Positions 6,539 to 16,040 are shown, numbered from the stretch's first letter. The stretch is DNA of 19,011 nt from Deltaproteobacteria bacterium RIFCSPLOWO2_02_FULL_57_26 (GCA_001798455.1 MGSI01000156.1:1-19011), one strand, 5' to 3'. Notes: generated by a model from the sequence alone, not told the origin. Translations and numbers: made by a program.

Positions 6539-7939
6539 ATGTGGAGCAGGGAAGAGATTCTCTTGATAACTCGCGGGGAGATGGTGCGGGAAGGGCGCGA
6601 GCGAGTTTTTGGCGCGATCGTCACCGATTCGAAAAGGGCCAAAAGGGGGTCTGTCTTCGTCGCGCTGAGGGGGGAAAGGTTGGATGGCCACGCGTTTCTG
6701 AAGGATGCGGCCAGTCGCGGCGCGGCTTGTCTGATTGTCGAGGGGTGGGACCCAGTTACCCGTTTGCGGGAGGCGACGGTGATTAAAGTGCGGGACACGC
6801 TAAAGGCCTTGGGCGATCTCGCCCATTACCGTCGCAGCGTTGTTGCGCCGAAGGTTCTAGCGATCACCGGGTCGAACGGAAAGACGACGACGAAAGAGAT
6901 GGTGGCGGCGATTCTCGAGCGGGCATCGGTCCAGGGGCAGCCGCTCCGGGGAAGGGTCTTAAAGACAGAGGGCAACTACAACAACCTGGTGGGGTTGCCC
7001 CTGACGCTTCTTCGGCTGCAGGGCAAAGAAAGGGTGGCTGTCGTCGAGCTGGGCACAAGTCACCCGGGTGAAATCGCCCGTCTCACGCAAATTGCCGCCC
7101 CCAACATTGGGTTGGTTACCTCAGTAGCTCCGGCGCATCTTGCCGGCTTCGGCAACCTTGCCGGAGTGGCGCGGGAGAAAGGGGAGCTTTATCGGGGATT
7201 GAACCCGGGCGGAATCGCCGTGATCAACCTGGATGACCCTTGGGTCCGCCGCTTGGGAGGGAGGTTTAAAGGGGAAAAAATCACCTTCGGGAAGGGCGGA
7301 GATGTGCGTGCCGAATCCCGGCGGCCTTTGGGCGCGAGCGGAACCGAGTTTACGCTTCGGGTAGGAGGGGGAAGGCGCCGCGTTCGGCTCAAACTCTGCG
7401 GCGAGCACAACCTCGCCAATGCCCTGGGAGCCGCCGCTATGGCCTACGGACTGGGAGCGGGGTTGGAGGCCATGCAGCGAGGTTTGGAGTCCATGAAGGC
7501 CTTTCCCATGCGCATGGCGGTGGAAAAATGGCGCGGGGTCGGGATTATCAACGACGCCTACAACGCCAATCCGGCGTCGATGAAGGCGGCGCTGGAGACT
7601 TTACGCCAGATCGAAGCGACAGGGGAAAAAGTGGCGATTCTCGGGGATATGCTGGAGTTGGGCCGGGAGACGCGGCAGCGCCACGCAGAGCTTGGGAAGG
7701 AGGCGGCGCGATTGGACGTTGACCGCCTTTACCTTCTCGGTGCGCAGGCGGCTCGGGTTAAGGAGGGCGCCCTGCTGGCGGGGATGAAAGAAGATCAGGT
7801 GCTCGTCGGCAGGAGCCCCCGGGATATCGCCCGCAGGCTCGGTAGGCACGTGCGGGCTGGAGACTGGCTCCTGTTCAAAGGCTCCCGCGGCATGAAGATG
7901 GAGACCGTACTCGATGCGTTCAAGGAATTGAGGGCGTAG
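6539..7939 (+). CDS. murF: UDP-MurNAc-tripeptide:D-Ala-D-Ala ligase MurF
   Basis: ATP-dependent cytoplasmic ligase that adds D-alanyl-D-alanine to give the UDP-MurNAc-pentapeptide. It has 466 residues, within the family range. Motifs: DSKRAKRGSVFVALRGERLD (30-49), P-loop GSNGKTTTKEM (111-121), EGNYNN (144-149), LGTSHPGEI (171-179), NDAYNANPASM (338-348), ILGDMLELG (367-375) and LLFKGSRGMKME (444-455). The ATG at 6539 gives the usual short N terminus. The ribosome-binding signal is poor: AGGA at 6524-6527 is 11 nt away and AGGAG at 6517-6521 is 17 nt away. The upstream spacer is occupied by the AGTT/AACT array. mraY starts 3 nt after the stop. Confidence 0.96.
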   Translation: MWSREEILLITRGEMVREGRERVFGAIVTDSKRAKRGSVFVALRGERLDGHAFLKDAASRGAACLIVEGWDPVTRLREATVIKVRDTLKALGDLAHYRRSVVAPKVLAITGSNGKTTTKEMVAAILERASVQGQPLRGRVLKTEGNYNNLVGLPLTLLRLQGKERVAVVELGTSHPGEIARLTQIAAPNIGLVTSVAPAHLAGFGNLAGVAREKGELYRGLNPGGIAVINLDDPWVRRLGGRFKGEKITFGKGGDVRAESRRPLGASGTEFTLRVGGGRRRVRLKLCGEHNLANALGAAAMAYGLGAGLEAMQRGLESMKAFPMRMAVEKWRGVGIINDAYNANPASMKAALETLRQIEATGEKVAILGDMLELGRETRQRHAELGKEAARLDVDRLYLLGAQAARVKEGALLAGMKEDQVLVGRSPRDIARRLGRHVRAGDWLLFKGSRGMKMETVLDAFKELRA

Positions 7940-7942
7940 GCG

Positions 7943-9019
<1,077 letters not shown>

Positions 9020-9024
9020 GAGAC

Positions 9025-9100
9025 GTTGAAGATGTTCAATACGTTCAAGCCGTTCAAAGCGTTAACGACTTGAACGATTTAAACGATTTGAACTTTTTTT
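9025..9100 (+). repeat. 9-bp-period GTTCAA/TTGAAC hairpin array with T-run, mraY-murD gap
   Basis: Hexamers sit exactly every 9 bp: GTTGAA 9025, GTTCAA 9034, GTTCAA 9043, GTTCAA 9052, palindromic GTTAAC 9061, then TTGAAC 9070, TTAAAC 9079 and TTGAAC 9088. The left units are reverse complements of the right ones around the central GTTAAC, so RNA could form a long stem with small internal loops. It is followed at once by seven T (9094-9100), as in an intrinsic terminator. The 9-bp unit keeps frame: an ATG at 9016 overlapping the mraY stop reads through the array into murD. Confidence 0.88.
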
Positions 9101-9120
9101 CTGAGTTGCCAACTAAGACT

Positions 9121-10455
9121 ATGGAACTGAAGGGCAAAAAAGTCCTGGTCCTGGGGCTGGCGCGTACGGGGCGAGAGGTGGCGCGCTTTCTGGCGCGGCA
9201 GGGGGCCGATGTTTGCGTTAGCGACTATCGAGCCGAGGGTGAGTTGCGGGGCGAAGTGGAGGCCCTTTCGGATCTGCCCATTCGTTTCTTCCTCGGCGGT
9301 GAAGAAGCGGCTTGGTTGGATGGAGTCGAGATCGTCATTCCCAGCCCGGGGGTTGCGCCCGGAAATCCTCTGCTGCGGGAAGCCGGCGGGAGAGGGATCA
9401 AGATTCTTAGCGAGATCGAGCTCGCCTACCGCTTCCTTAAGGCGCCTCTGGTGGCGATCACCGGCACCAACGGCAAGAGCACGACCACGACTCTGGTCGG
9501 AGAGATCTTCAAGGCGCAGGGGATCAAGGCGTTTGTCGGAGGCAATATCGGCGCCCCGCTGATTGGCTTCGTCGGCGGAGACTGGGAGTGGGGGGCGGTG
9601 GAGGTGAGCAGCTTCCAACTCGAATGGGTGGAGCAGTTCCGTCCGAGAATCGCGGTGCTGCTGAACCTGACGGAAGACCATCTCGATCGCTATGAAGACT
9701 TTGCCTCTTACTATCGAGCCAAGGAGCGAATTTTCGCAGCCCAGAAGAAAGAGGATGTAGCGGTGCTGAATCGGGATGACCCCATCGTGTGGTCGATGGG
9801 GAGCGGGCTTCGCGGGCGGGTGATCTCGTTTGGCGGGGCGGAGGTGGAGCAGGGGGTCTATGCCACGGCGAGCGAGATCGTCTGGCGCGGCGCCGCCCGA
9901 GAGGAAAGATTTCCCCTGGGCAACGTTAAAATCCAGGGGGTCCACAATGTAGAAAATCTCATGGCGGTGGTGGCTGTGGCGAAGGCAATCGGTGTGCCGG
10001 CACTGACCATCCAGGGAGTGATCGAAGTATTTCCGGGCCTTGAGCACCGCCTTGAATTTGTCCGCGAGAAGGGTGGCATACGGTTCTATAACGATTCCAA
10101 AGGCACCAACGTTGGGGCCGTGCTCAAGTCCCTGATGAGCTTCTCTTCCCCCGTAGTCCTTCTGGCCGGAGGCGTCGATAAGGGAGGGGATTACCGGATT
10201 TTGGAGGGGGAGGTGAGGGCAAAGGTCAAAAGGCTCGTCCTTTTCGGCGCCGCGAAGGAGCGGATCCGCGCTGCGTTGGGCCATTTAGTCGATACGGTCG
10301 TTGTGGGAAGTCTGGAGGAGGCGGTTGGCGAGGCCGCTCGGAGCGCTCGTCCGGGAGATGTCGTGCTTCTTTCCCCTGCGTGTTCGAGTTTCGACATGTT
10401 TCTAAACTATGCGGAGAGAGGCAGAGTCTTTAAAGCTTTGGTGCGGGAGCTATGA
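9121..10455 (+). CDS. murD: UDP-N-acetylmuramoyl-L-alanine:D-glutamate ligase MurD
   Basis: ATP-dependent cytoplasmic ligase adding D-glutamate to UDP-MurNAc-L-Ala. It has 444 residues from the ATG at 9121. Motifs: VLVLGLARTG (8-17, UDP-binding Rossmann loop), PSPGVAPGNP (74-83), P-loop GTNGKST (115-121), EVSSFQLE (161-168), NLTEDHLDRY (182-191), probable carbamylated Lys201, and later FYNDSKGTN and LLAGGVDKGGDY. The start is chosen because MELKGKKVLVLG matches family N termini. No Shine-Dalgarno is visible. A second candidate is the ATG at 9016, which overlaps the mraY stop as ATGA and gives a 479-residue protein whose first 35 residues come mostly from the repeat. The stop overlaps the ftsW start (ATGA). 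Confidence 0.95.
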   Translation: MELKGKKVLVLGLARTGREVARFLARQGADVCVSDYRAEGELRGEVEALSDLPIRFFLGGEEAAWLDGVEIVIPSPGVAPGNPLLREAGGRGIKILSEIELAYRFLKAPLVAITGTNGKSTTTTLVGEIFKAQGIKAFVGGNIGAPLIGFVGGDWEWGAVEVSSFQLEWVEQFRPRIAVLLNLTEDHLDRYEDFASYYRAKERIFAAQKKEDVAVLNRDDPIVWSMGSGLRGRVISFGGAEVEQGVYATASEIVWRGAAREERFPLGNVKIQGVHNVENLMAVVAVAKAIGVPALTIQGVIEVFPGLEHRLEFVREKGGIRFYNDSKGTNVGAVLKSLMSFSSPVVLLAGGVDKGGDYRILEGEVRAKVKRLVLFGAAKERIRAALGHLVDTVVVGSLEEAVGEAARSARPGDVVLLSPACSSFDMFLNYAERGRVFKALVREL

Positions 10456-11546
10456 GGCAAGGCACGAGAATCGACGGCTGGATCTTTTTCGCAGTGGCCG
10501 CCTTGCTGGCCGTAGGGATCATCATGGTGCTCAGCACCAGCTACCTTTTTGCTCAAGAGCGTTATTCTGACGCTACCTATTTGTTCCGCAAGCAGATGAC
10601 CGCCATGACCGTGGGAATGGCCGCGCTCTTTATCTCTGCGCTGGTTCCGTCACACGCCTATCGCCGTTTTGCCTACCCGCTCCTCGTGTTCGGCCTGGTC
10701 GGGTTGTGTCTGGTTTTAATTCCGGGAATCGGACTGTCGCGCGGCGGCGCGCGCCGCTGGCTTCCCCTCGGTGGCTTTGCCTTTCAACCAGCAGAGCTCG
10801 CTAAAGTCGCGCTCATCCTTTATCTCGCCCATTCCCTGGCCAAGAAAGGGCCGAAGGTACAGACCTTTTCAATCGGCATTCTTCCCCACCTCATCATCGG
10901 CGGTCTGTTTCTGGGGCTGCTCCTTTTAGAGCCCGATTTGGGAACCGCTCTGATCCTTGGTCTGATCCTGGTTTTCATGCTCTTTGTCGGTGGGGCCAAG
11001 TCCGTTCATCTTTTGCTTATCGGGGTGATGGCGCTGCCGGTTTTGGGGCTCGCGGTGATCGGCTCCGAATACCGTCTGCGGCGTTTCCTCGTCTTCCTCG
11101 ACCCCTGGAGGGACGCCTCGAATAGCGGCTTTCAGATTATTCAGTCCTACATCGCGTTCGGCTCCGGCCAGCTTTGGGGCCGCGGCCTGGGCGAGAGCCG
11201 CCAGAAGCTCTTTTATTTGCCCGAGGCCCATACTGATTTCATCTTCTCCGTGATCGGGGAGGAGCTGGGACTGCTGGGGGCTGTGATGGTGCTAGGGCTG
11301 TTTGGCATTATCATCCTGCGAGGCTTGCTATTGACGTCAAGAATCGATGACCCCTTTGCCCAGTATTTGGCCTTTGGTCTGACGAGCCTGCTGGGGCTAC
11401 AGGCGTTGATCCACATGGGAGTCGTGATCGGGCTCATGCCCACGAAGGGCTTGGTGCTCCCGTTTATCAGCTACGGCGGCTCGGCCATGGTTATGAATTT
11501 GACGGAGGCAGGAATACTGCTCAGTTTATCGCGCAGGGGAACGTAA
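10452..11546 (+). CDS. ftsW: Septal peptidoglycan glycosyltransferase FtsW (SEDS family)
   Basis: Polytopic membrane protein that polymerises lipid II at the septum in complex with FtsI. It has 364 residues with about ten hydrophobic segments. SEDS signatures: SRGGARRWLPLG (96-107), FQPAELAKVALILYLA (111-126), LEPDLGTALI (159-168), YLPEAHTDFIFSVIGEELG (255-273), where Asp262 aligns with the catalytic Asp of RodA/FtsW, and the C-terminal PFISYGGSAM. It is assigned as FtsW rather than RodA because it sits between murD and murG next to the division genes. The ATG overlaps the murD stop by 4 nt, and murG begins 2 nt after its stop. Confidence 0.96.
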   Translation: MRQGTRIDGWIFFAVAALLAVGIIMVLSTSYLFAQERYSDATYLFRKQMTAMTVGMAALFISALVPSHAYRRFAYPLLVFGLVGLCLVLIPGIGLSRGGARRWLPLGGFAFQPAELAKVALILYLAHSLAKKGPKVQTFSIGILPHLIIGGLFLGLLLLEPDLGTALILGLILVFMLFVGGAKSVHLLLIGVMALPVLGLAVIGSEYRLRRFLVFLDPWRDASNSGFQIIQSYIAFGSGQLWGRGLGESRQKLFYLPEAHTDFIFSVIGEELGLLGAVMVLGLFGIIILRGLLLTSRIDDPFAQYLAFGLTSLLGLQALIHMGVVIGLMPTKGLVLPFISYGGSAMVMNLTEAGILLSLSRRGT

Positions 11547-11548
11547 CC

Positions 11549-12616
11549 ATGCGCTTGATCATGGCTGGAGGGGGGACCGGTGGGCACCTATTCCCCGGAC
11601 TGGCCGTGGCACGCGAGTTTCAGCGGCGAGACCAGATGATAAAGATTATGTTTGTCGGGACCAAGCAGGGGATCGAGCACCGAATCGTCCCCCGCGAGGG
11701 ATTTCAGCTGGAGACGATTCCGATCAAGGGGTTGAAAGGGAGAGGGCTGCGGGGTTTGGCGGAGGCTCTGTACGGTCTTCCCCTCAGCGTCTGGCGCTCG
11801 CTGGGAATTTTGCGCCGCTTCCGGCCCGATTGCGTCATCGGCTTAGGAGGCTACTCGTCGGGGCCGGTTCTGCTCGCGGGCAAGCTGCAAAGAATCCGCT
11901 GCGCCATCATGGAGCAGAATCTTCGCCCTGGATTCACGAACCGGATTTTGGGAAAGCTGGTCGATTGCATTTTCACCGCCTATGACGAGAGCAGCGCCTT
12001 TTTTCCCCGCGGAAAGGTCGTGGTCACGGGAAACCCGGTGCGCTGGCAGGGGCTTCCCAAGGTCGCCCGAGATGAGAAGTTTACTCTGCTGGTCTTCGGC
12101 GGGAGCGCCGGGGCCCACCGGATCAATCTCGGCGTGGTCGAGGCGCTAAAAAAACTGCGCGATCTCGCCCCCGATCTGCGGGTCATTCACCAGACCGGGG
12201 AGGCGGATTTAGCTACGATCCGCTACGCCTACAGGCTCCTCCCGATTGAAGCTGAGGTTTTGCCCTTCATCGAGAGGATGGATGAAGCCTATGCACGCGC
12301 GGATCTGGTGCTCTGCCGGGCCGGGGCTGGCACGCTGGCGGAGCTCACTGCCTTCGGCAAGGCGGCCATTCTGGTTCCCTATCCCTACGCGGCTTACGAT
12401 CACCAGAGATGGAACGCTCAGGCATTGAGAGAGCGCGGGGCGGCCGAGATGATTCTCGATCGGGAGCTGGACGGGGAAAAGCTGGCGGCGTCGATCCGCA
12501 CGCTGTACCAGGACCGCCAGCGGCTGGAGATCATGGGGCATGCCGCGCGGGGATTAGGAAAGCCGCAGGCGGCGAGGCAGATCGTCGACGAGTGTTATGC
12601 GCTGGTTCAAAAATAG
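11549..12616 (+). CDS. murG: Undecaprenyl-PP-MurNAc-pentapeptide-UDP-GlcNAc GlcNAc transferase MurG
   Basis: Membrane-associated GT28 glycosyltransferase converting lipid I to lipid II. It has 355 residues, the standard size. Motifs: the glycine-rich acceptor loop GGGTGGHLFPGLA (7-19), GLGGYSSGP (98-106), EQNLRPG (122-128), GGSAGAHRIN (184-193) and the UDP-GlcNAc site LVLCRAGAGTLAELTAFG (253-270), followed by PYPYAAYDHQRWNA (277-290). AGGGGA at 11535-11540 is 8 nt before the ATG. Its last residues (LVQK) touch a GTTCAA word, and the large hexamer array begins 5 nt after the stop. Confidence 0.97.
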   Translation: MRLIMAGGGTGGHLFPGLAVAREFQRRDQMIKIMFVGTKQGIEHRIVPREGFQLETIPIKGLKGRGLRGLAEALYGLPLSVWRSLGILRRFRPDCVIGLGGYSSGPVLLAGKLQRIRCAIMEQNLRPGFTNRILGKLVDCIFTAYDESSAFFPRGKVVVTGNPVRWQGLPKVARDEKFTLLVFGGSAGAHRINLGVVEALKKLRDLAPDLRVIHQTGEADLATIRYAYRLLPIEAEVLPFIERMDEAYARADLVLCRAGAGTLAELTAFGKAAILVPYPYAAYDHQRWNAQALRERGAAEMILDRELDGEKLAASIRTLYQDRQRLEIMGHAARGLGKPQAARQIVDECYALVQK

Positions 12617-12620
12617 AAGG

Positions 12621-12690
12621 GTTCAAGCCGTTCAAATGGTTCAAGCCGTTTAACGATTGGAACGTTTTGAACGATTTAAACGCTTTGAAC
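12621..12690 (+). repeat. 9-bp-period GTTCAA/TTGAAC hairpin array, murG-murC gap
   Basis: The left arm has hexamers every 9 bp: GTTCAA 12621, GTTCAA 12630, GTTCAA 12639, GTTTAA 12648. After a 10-bp step the right arm has TGGAAC 12658, TTGAAC 12667, TTAAAC 12676 and TTGAAC 12685. This 4+4 layout is the same design as the array at 9025-9093. It nearly fills the gap between murG and murC. There is no T-run here. The murC frame is open back into it from a TTG at 12657. Confidence 0.9.
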
Positions 12691-12695
12691 ATTCT

Positions 12696-14069
12696 ATGTT
12701 GCAAAAGAAGCATCGGGTTCACTTCGTCGGCATCGGTGGCATCGGCATGAGCGGCATCGCAGAGGTTCTGCTCAACCTTGGCTACACGGTCAGCGGCTCG
12801 GATCTGCGCGAGAGTGAATTGACTCAGAGGCTCAAGTCCCTGGGTGCGCAAGTGTTCATCGGTCACGGAGAGGGGAATCTCTCGGGAAACCTTTCGGTGG
12901 TCGTGATCTCGACGGCGGTGAAATTTTCTAACCCGGAGGTTTTGGAGGCGCGCCGGCGTAACATCCCGGTGATCCCGCGCGCCGAGATGCTCGCGGAGCT
13001 CATGCGCATGAAATATGGCGTAGCCGTGGCGGGAACCCACGGCAAGACCACCACCACTTCGATGATCGCTGCGGCGTTGAGCGCTGCCGGTCTCGACCCG
13101 ACAATGGTTATCGGAGGGAGAGTGAGGTCGCTTGGGAGCAACGCCCAATTGGGGGAGGGGGAGATCCTGGTGGCGGAGGCGGATGAGAGCGACGGCACGT
13201 TTCTGCTTCTTTCCCCGACGATCGCGGTAGTCACTAATATCGACCGCGAGCACATGGAATTTTACCAGACGATGGACCAGCTCATGGATAGCTTTCTCGC
13301 CTTCATCAATAAGGTGCCTTTCTACGGGCTGGCCATCCTATGTCTCGACAACGCTAATGTCCGAGCGCTTGTTCCCAAGGTCAAGAAGCGTTTTGCCACC
13401 TACGGGCTCTCCCCCGAGGCCGATTTTTGCGCACGCGATCTCAAGTTTCAGGCCATGGAGGTGCAATTCTCCGTGACCTATCGCGCCAAACCGCTAGGAA
13501 GGCTGCGGCTCCACCTTCCGGGGCGACATACGGCTACCAATGCATTGGCGGCGGTGGCCGTAGCCCAGGAGCTGGAGATTCCTTTCTCCCGGGTGGCGGA
13601 GGCTCTGGATGCCTTCTCGGGTATCCACCGCCGCTTTGAGATCAAAGGGGAGCCTAAAGGGATCCTGGTGATCGACGACTACGGCCATCATCCCGTGGAA
13701 ATTCAGGTCACGTTGCAGGCGATTCGCGATAGCTGGAAGCGTCCGTTGACGGTGCTTTTTCAACCGCACCGCTATAGCCGGACGAAAGATCTCTTCGATG
13801 AATTTTTGACCTGCTTCGATGCGGCCGACCGGTTGATCCTTACCGAGGTCTATGCGGCCGGCGAGGAACCGATCGCGGGGGTAAGCGGAGAAGCCCTCTA
13901 CCAAGCGATCAAGCGCCGCGGTCACTTGGAGGTCGAGTTCGCCCCCGATAAGCACGAGATTGTGTCGGGGTTGCTGTCCGAGCTTAAAGCCGGCGATATC
14001 GTTCTGACCTTGGGGGCCGGCGATATTTACAAAGTGGGAGAAGAGCTCGTTGAGGCATTGGAGAGATGA
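12696..14069 (+). CDS. murC: UDP-N-acetylmuramate:L-alanine ligase MurC
   Basis: ATP-dependent cytoplasmic ligase that starts the stem peptide by adding L-alanine to UDP-MurNAc. It has 457 residues from the ATG at 12696. Motifs: HFVGIGGIGMSGIAE (9-23, UDP-binding), P-loop GTHGKTT (113-119), VAEADESDGTFL (159-170), NIDREHMEFY (181-190), and later DDYGHHPVEI and LFQPHRYSRTKDLFDEF. The start matches the family (short lead into VHFVGIGG). The extra 13 residues from 12657 are repeat-encoded and rejected. No Shine-Dalgarno is visible: the bases before the ATG are the end of the hexamer array. Confidence 0.96.
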   Translation: MLQKKHRVHFVGIGGIGMSGIAEVLLNLGYTVSGSDLRESELTQRLKSLGAQVFIGHGEGNLSGNLSVVVISTAVKFSNPEVLEARRRNIPVIPRAEMLAELMRMKYGVAVAGTHGKTTTTSMIAAALSAAGLDPTMVIGGRVRSLGSNAQLGEGEILVAEADESDGTFLLLSPTIAVVTNIDREHMEFYQTMDQLMDSFLAFINKVPFYGLAILCLDNANVRALVPKVKKRFATYGLSPEADFCARDLKFQAMEVQFSVTYRAKPLGRLRLHLPGRHTATNALAAVAVAQELEIPFSRVAEALDAFSGIHRRFEIKGEPKGILVIDDYGHHPVEIQVTLQAIRDSWKRPLTVLFQPHRYSRTKDLFDEFLTCFDAADRLILTEVYAAGEEPIAGVSGEALYQAIKRRGHLEVEFAPDKHEIVSGLLSELKAGDIVLTLGAGDIYKVGEELVEALER

Positions 14070-14080
14070 AGGGACGTGAT

Positions 14081-14143
14081 CGTGTTCGTTTCTCGTGCTC
14101 GGAATTCCCTGTTTTTCTTGCCTACGACGAGCACGAACACGAG
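14081..14143. repeat. CGTGTTCGT/ACGAACACG inverted repeat, murC-murB gap
   Basis: Two overlapping perfect 9-bp inverted pairs are present: CGTGTTCGT (14081-14089) with ACGAACACG (14133-14141), and TCGTGCTCG (14093-14101) with CGAGCACGA (14128-14136). The right words run together as CGAGCACGAACACGAG (14128-14143). As the words are shuffled between the arms, alternative stems are possible. The spacer words are of the same short-word style as the other intergenic elements. The murB frame is open back to 14095 through this element. Confidence 0.78.
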
Positions 14144-14169
14144 CCACTGGCACGAAATTGATGGTTCCG

Positions 14170-15138
14170 ATGAAAAAAGAGACAGCGCAGACATCCCTAA
14201 CGGAGGAGATGTGCCTTATCCCCGGCTTAAAGGTCCGGACCGGCGAGCCGCTGGCTCCGTATACCTCGATCAAGATCGGAGGCCCGGCCGACTATTTCCT
14301 GGAAGTCGAGGACCGGGCGGCGTTGACCCGGACACTGGAGCTTCTTCACAGTCATGGTATTGGCATTTGCCTTCTCGGGAAGGGGAGCAATGTGCTGGTG
14401 AGCGACCTCGGGGTGCGCGGAGCCGTGCTCCGTCTGGGACGGGAGTTTCAGCAGGTTCTCTGGACGGAGAAGGGTGGGGAGGTCCTTGTCCTGGTCGGAG
14501 CCGCCTATCCTGTGAGCCGCCTGGTTCGGGAGGCGGCCCGGCGGGGACACAGCGGGCTTGAATTTGCCGAGGGAATCCCGGGGAGCGTGGGGGGGGCTTT
14601 GGTCATGAACGCTGGCGCCTATGGAACGGAGATAGAGAAAATTGTCGATCGGGTAGAAGGCATGACGTCTCGCGGTCAGGTGATTGAGCTACAAAGAGGC
14701 GAGATGGTTTTTTCGTACCGCAGCTCCAATCTCCCGCCGGGGACCATCGTCACGCGGGTGCAGCTGCGCTTGGTCAAAGACAAGGCTGAAGAAGTGGCCT
14801 TAAGGGTCAGGGAGCTGGTGGCGAAAAGAAAGCGGAGCCAGCCGTCCGGTTATCCCAATTCCGGCTCGATGTTTCGCAATCCGCCGGGAGATTATGCCGG
14901 GCGGCTGATCGAGGCCGCGGGTCTCAAGGGCAGCAGAATCGGTAGGGCCGAGATCTCCCAGCGGCATGCCAATTTCATTCTGAACCTGGGTGGAGCGAAG
15001 GCCGGGGAAGTGAGGAGGCTGATGGAGATGGCCCGCACGGAGGTGCGGAAGAGGTTTGGTATCGAACTGGAGCCAGAGATCCGCTTCTTGGGGGAATGGC
15101 CGGAGAGCAAACAGAGCGGAGTGCCCCGGAACGAGTGA
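14170..15138 (+). CDS. murB: UDP-N-acetylenolpyruvoylglucosamine reductase MurB
   Basis: FAD- and NADPH-dependent reductase making UDP-MurNAc, the substrate of MurC. It has 322 residues from the ATG at 14170, consistent with the shorter Bacillus-type (type II) MurB. Motifs: YTSIKIGGPADYF (31-43), LGKGSNVLVSD (69-79), the FAD segment EGIPGSVGGALVMNAGAYG (134-152), FSYRSSNLP (181-189), NSGSMFRNPPGDYAG (230-244) with the proton-donor Ser233, and SQRHANFILNLGGA (263-276). The start is uncertain: ATGs at 14161 and 14170 are both plausible and neither has a Shine-Dalgarno. GGAGGAG at 14202-14208 abuts the ATG at 14209, too close to be a normal site and leaving a shorter lead-in. Repeat DNA lies just upstream. 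Confidence 0.94.
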   Translation: MKKETAQTSLTEEMCLIPGLKVRTGEPLAPYTSIKIGGPADYFLEVEDRAALTRTLELLHSHGIGICLLGKGSNVLVSDLGVRGAVLRLGREFQQVLWTEKGGEVLVLVGAAYPVSRLVREAARRGHSGLEFAEGIPGSVGGALVMNAGAYGTEIEKIVDRVEGMTSRGQVIELQRGEMVFSYRSSNLPPGTIVTRVQLRLVKDKAEEVALRVRELVAKRKRSQPSGYPNSGSMFRNPPGDYAGRLIEAAGLKGSRIGRAEISQRHANFILNLGGAKAGEVRRLMEMARTEVRKRFGIELEPEIRFLGEWPESKQSGVPRNE

Positions 15139-15197
15139 ACGCCGTGGAAGAAGGTCAACCACACAACGGGTGTTAAGAGTACGGGGATGCCGGCATC

Positions 15198-16040
15198 ATG
15201 GAGACCTTTGGCCACCGTAGGGAGAACCGGAAGCGAGGGGGGCAGCACCTGCGGCGGCTTTGGCTGGTCTTGGGGATGTTCGTGGTTTTATGTACCGGGC
15301 TGCTTCCTGTTTATCTATGGTGGCCTCAGCTTGCGCGCTCGGGTCGCTCGGTTATGGAGTCTCTCTTGAGTGATAGCTATTTCTCGGTGCGCGAGATCAA
15401 GGTGAGAGGGAAGGAAAAGGTGGGTGGAAGCGAGATCGTGGCAATGGCTGGCTTGAGTGACGGAGTGATGATTTGGAAGATCGACCCGATCATGATCGAG
15501 AAAAAAGTGGCCCAGCACCCCTGGGTCAAACAAGTCGTCGTGCGGCGGGAGTTCCCGCATCGGGTCGTGATTGAGGTTGAGGAACGGGTGGCCAAAGCCA
15601 TCGTGGTCCTGGAGCGACTTTACTATGTCGACGCTGACGGGTTTGTATTCAAGGAGGTAGGGAAAGCGGAACCCATGGACCTTCCCCTGCTCACGGGGCT
15701 AAAGCGAGAGGACCTCCTCTCTCAGCCTCGATACATCCGGGAAAAGATCCAAGAAGCCTTGCGGCTTGGCGACCTTGTGAAGGGAGCCTCTCTTGCCCTT
15801 TCTGAAATACATTTTCTCGCTGAAGATGGAGTGGTGCTTTATCCGATGAATTACCCTGTGGCCCTCTACATGGGCTGGGGCGACTGGGAAAAGAAGCTTG
15901 CGCGTTTAGAGCGGATCCTGGACCTGTGGCAGGGGCGGGAGAGTCGGCTGGCAGGCTTGAATTTAAACTTTTCGGATCAGGTCGTCGCTAAGGTCAGAAC
16001 AGTAAAAAACACAGCGGGGCAGCTTAGGAGCCATGGCTAA
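15198..16040 (+). CDS. ftsQ: Cell division protein FtsQ
   Basis: Bitopic divisome protein bridging FtsA/FtsZ-side and periplasmic division proteins. It has 280 residues: a basic cytoplasmic tail (RRENRKRGGQHLRR, 7-20), a membrane segment (about 21-43), and a POTRA domain (about 62-131, from FSVREIKVRG through HPWVKQVVVRREFPHRVVIEVEE in two adjacent blocks), then the FtsQ/DivIB domain with YYVDADGFVF (142-151) and LPLLTGL (162-168). A 59-nt gap separates it from murB. Many related clusters carry ddl at this point and this one does not. The start has only a weak ACGGGG at 15181-15186. Its stop overlaps ftsA by 8 nt. Confidence 0.92.
   Translation: METFGHRRENRKRGGQHLRRLWLVLGMFVVLCTGLLPVYLWWPQLARSGRSVMESLLSDSYFSVREIKVRGKEKVGGSEIVAMAGLSDGVMIWKIDPIMIEKKVAQHPWVKQVVVRREFPHRVVIEVEERVAKAIVVLERLYYVDADGFVFKEVGKAEPMDLPLLTGLKREDLLSQPRYIREKIQEALRLGDLVKGASLALSEIHFLAEDGVVLYPMNYPVALYMGWGDWEKKLARLERILDLWQGRESRLAGLNLNFSDQVVAKVRTVKNTAGQLRSHG

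Noticed and set aside
9025..9093. Possible CRISPR-like array because of the regular spacing
   Set aside because: The units are 6 bp with 3-bp spacers and the two arms are inverted. CRISPR repeats are far longer with spacers of about 30 bp, and no cas gene is present.
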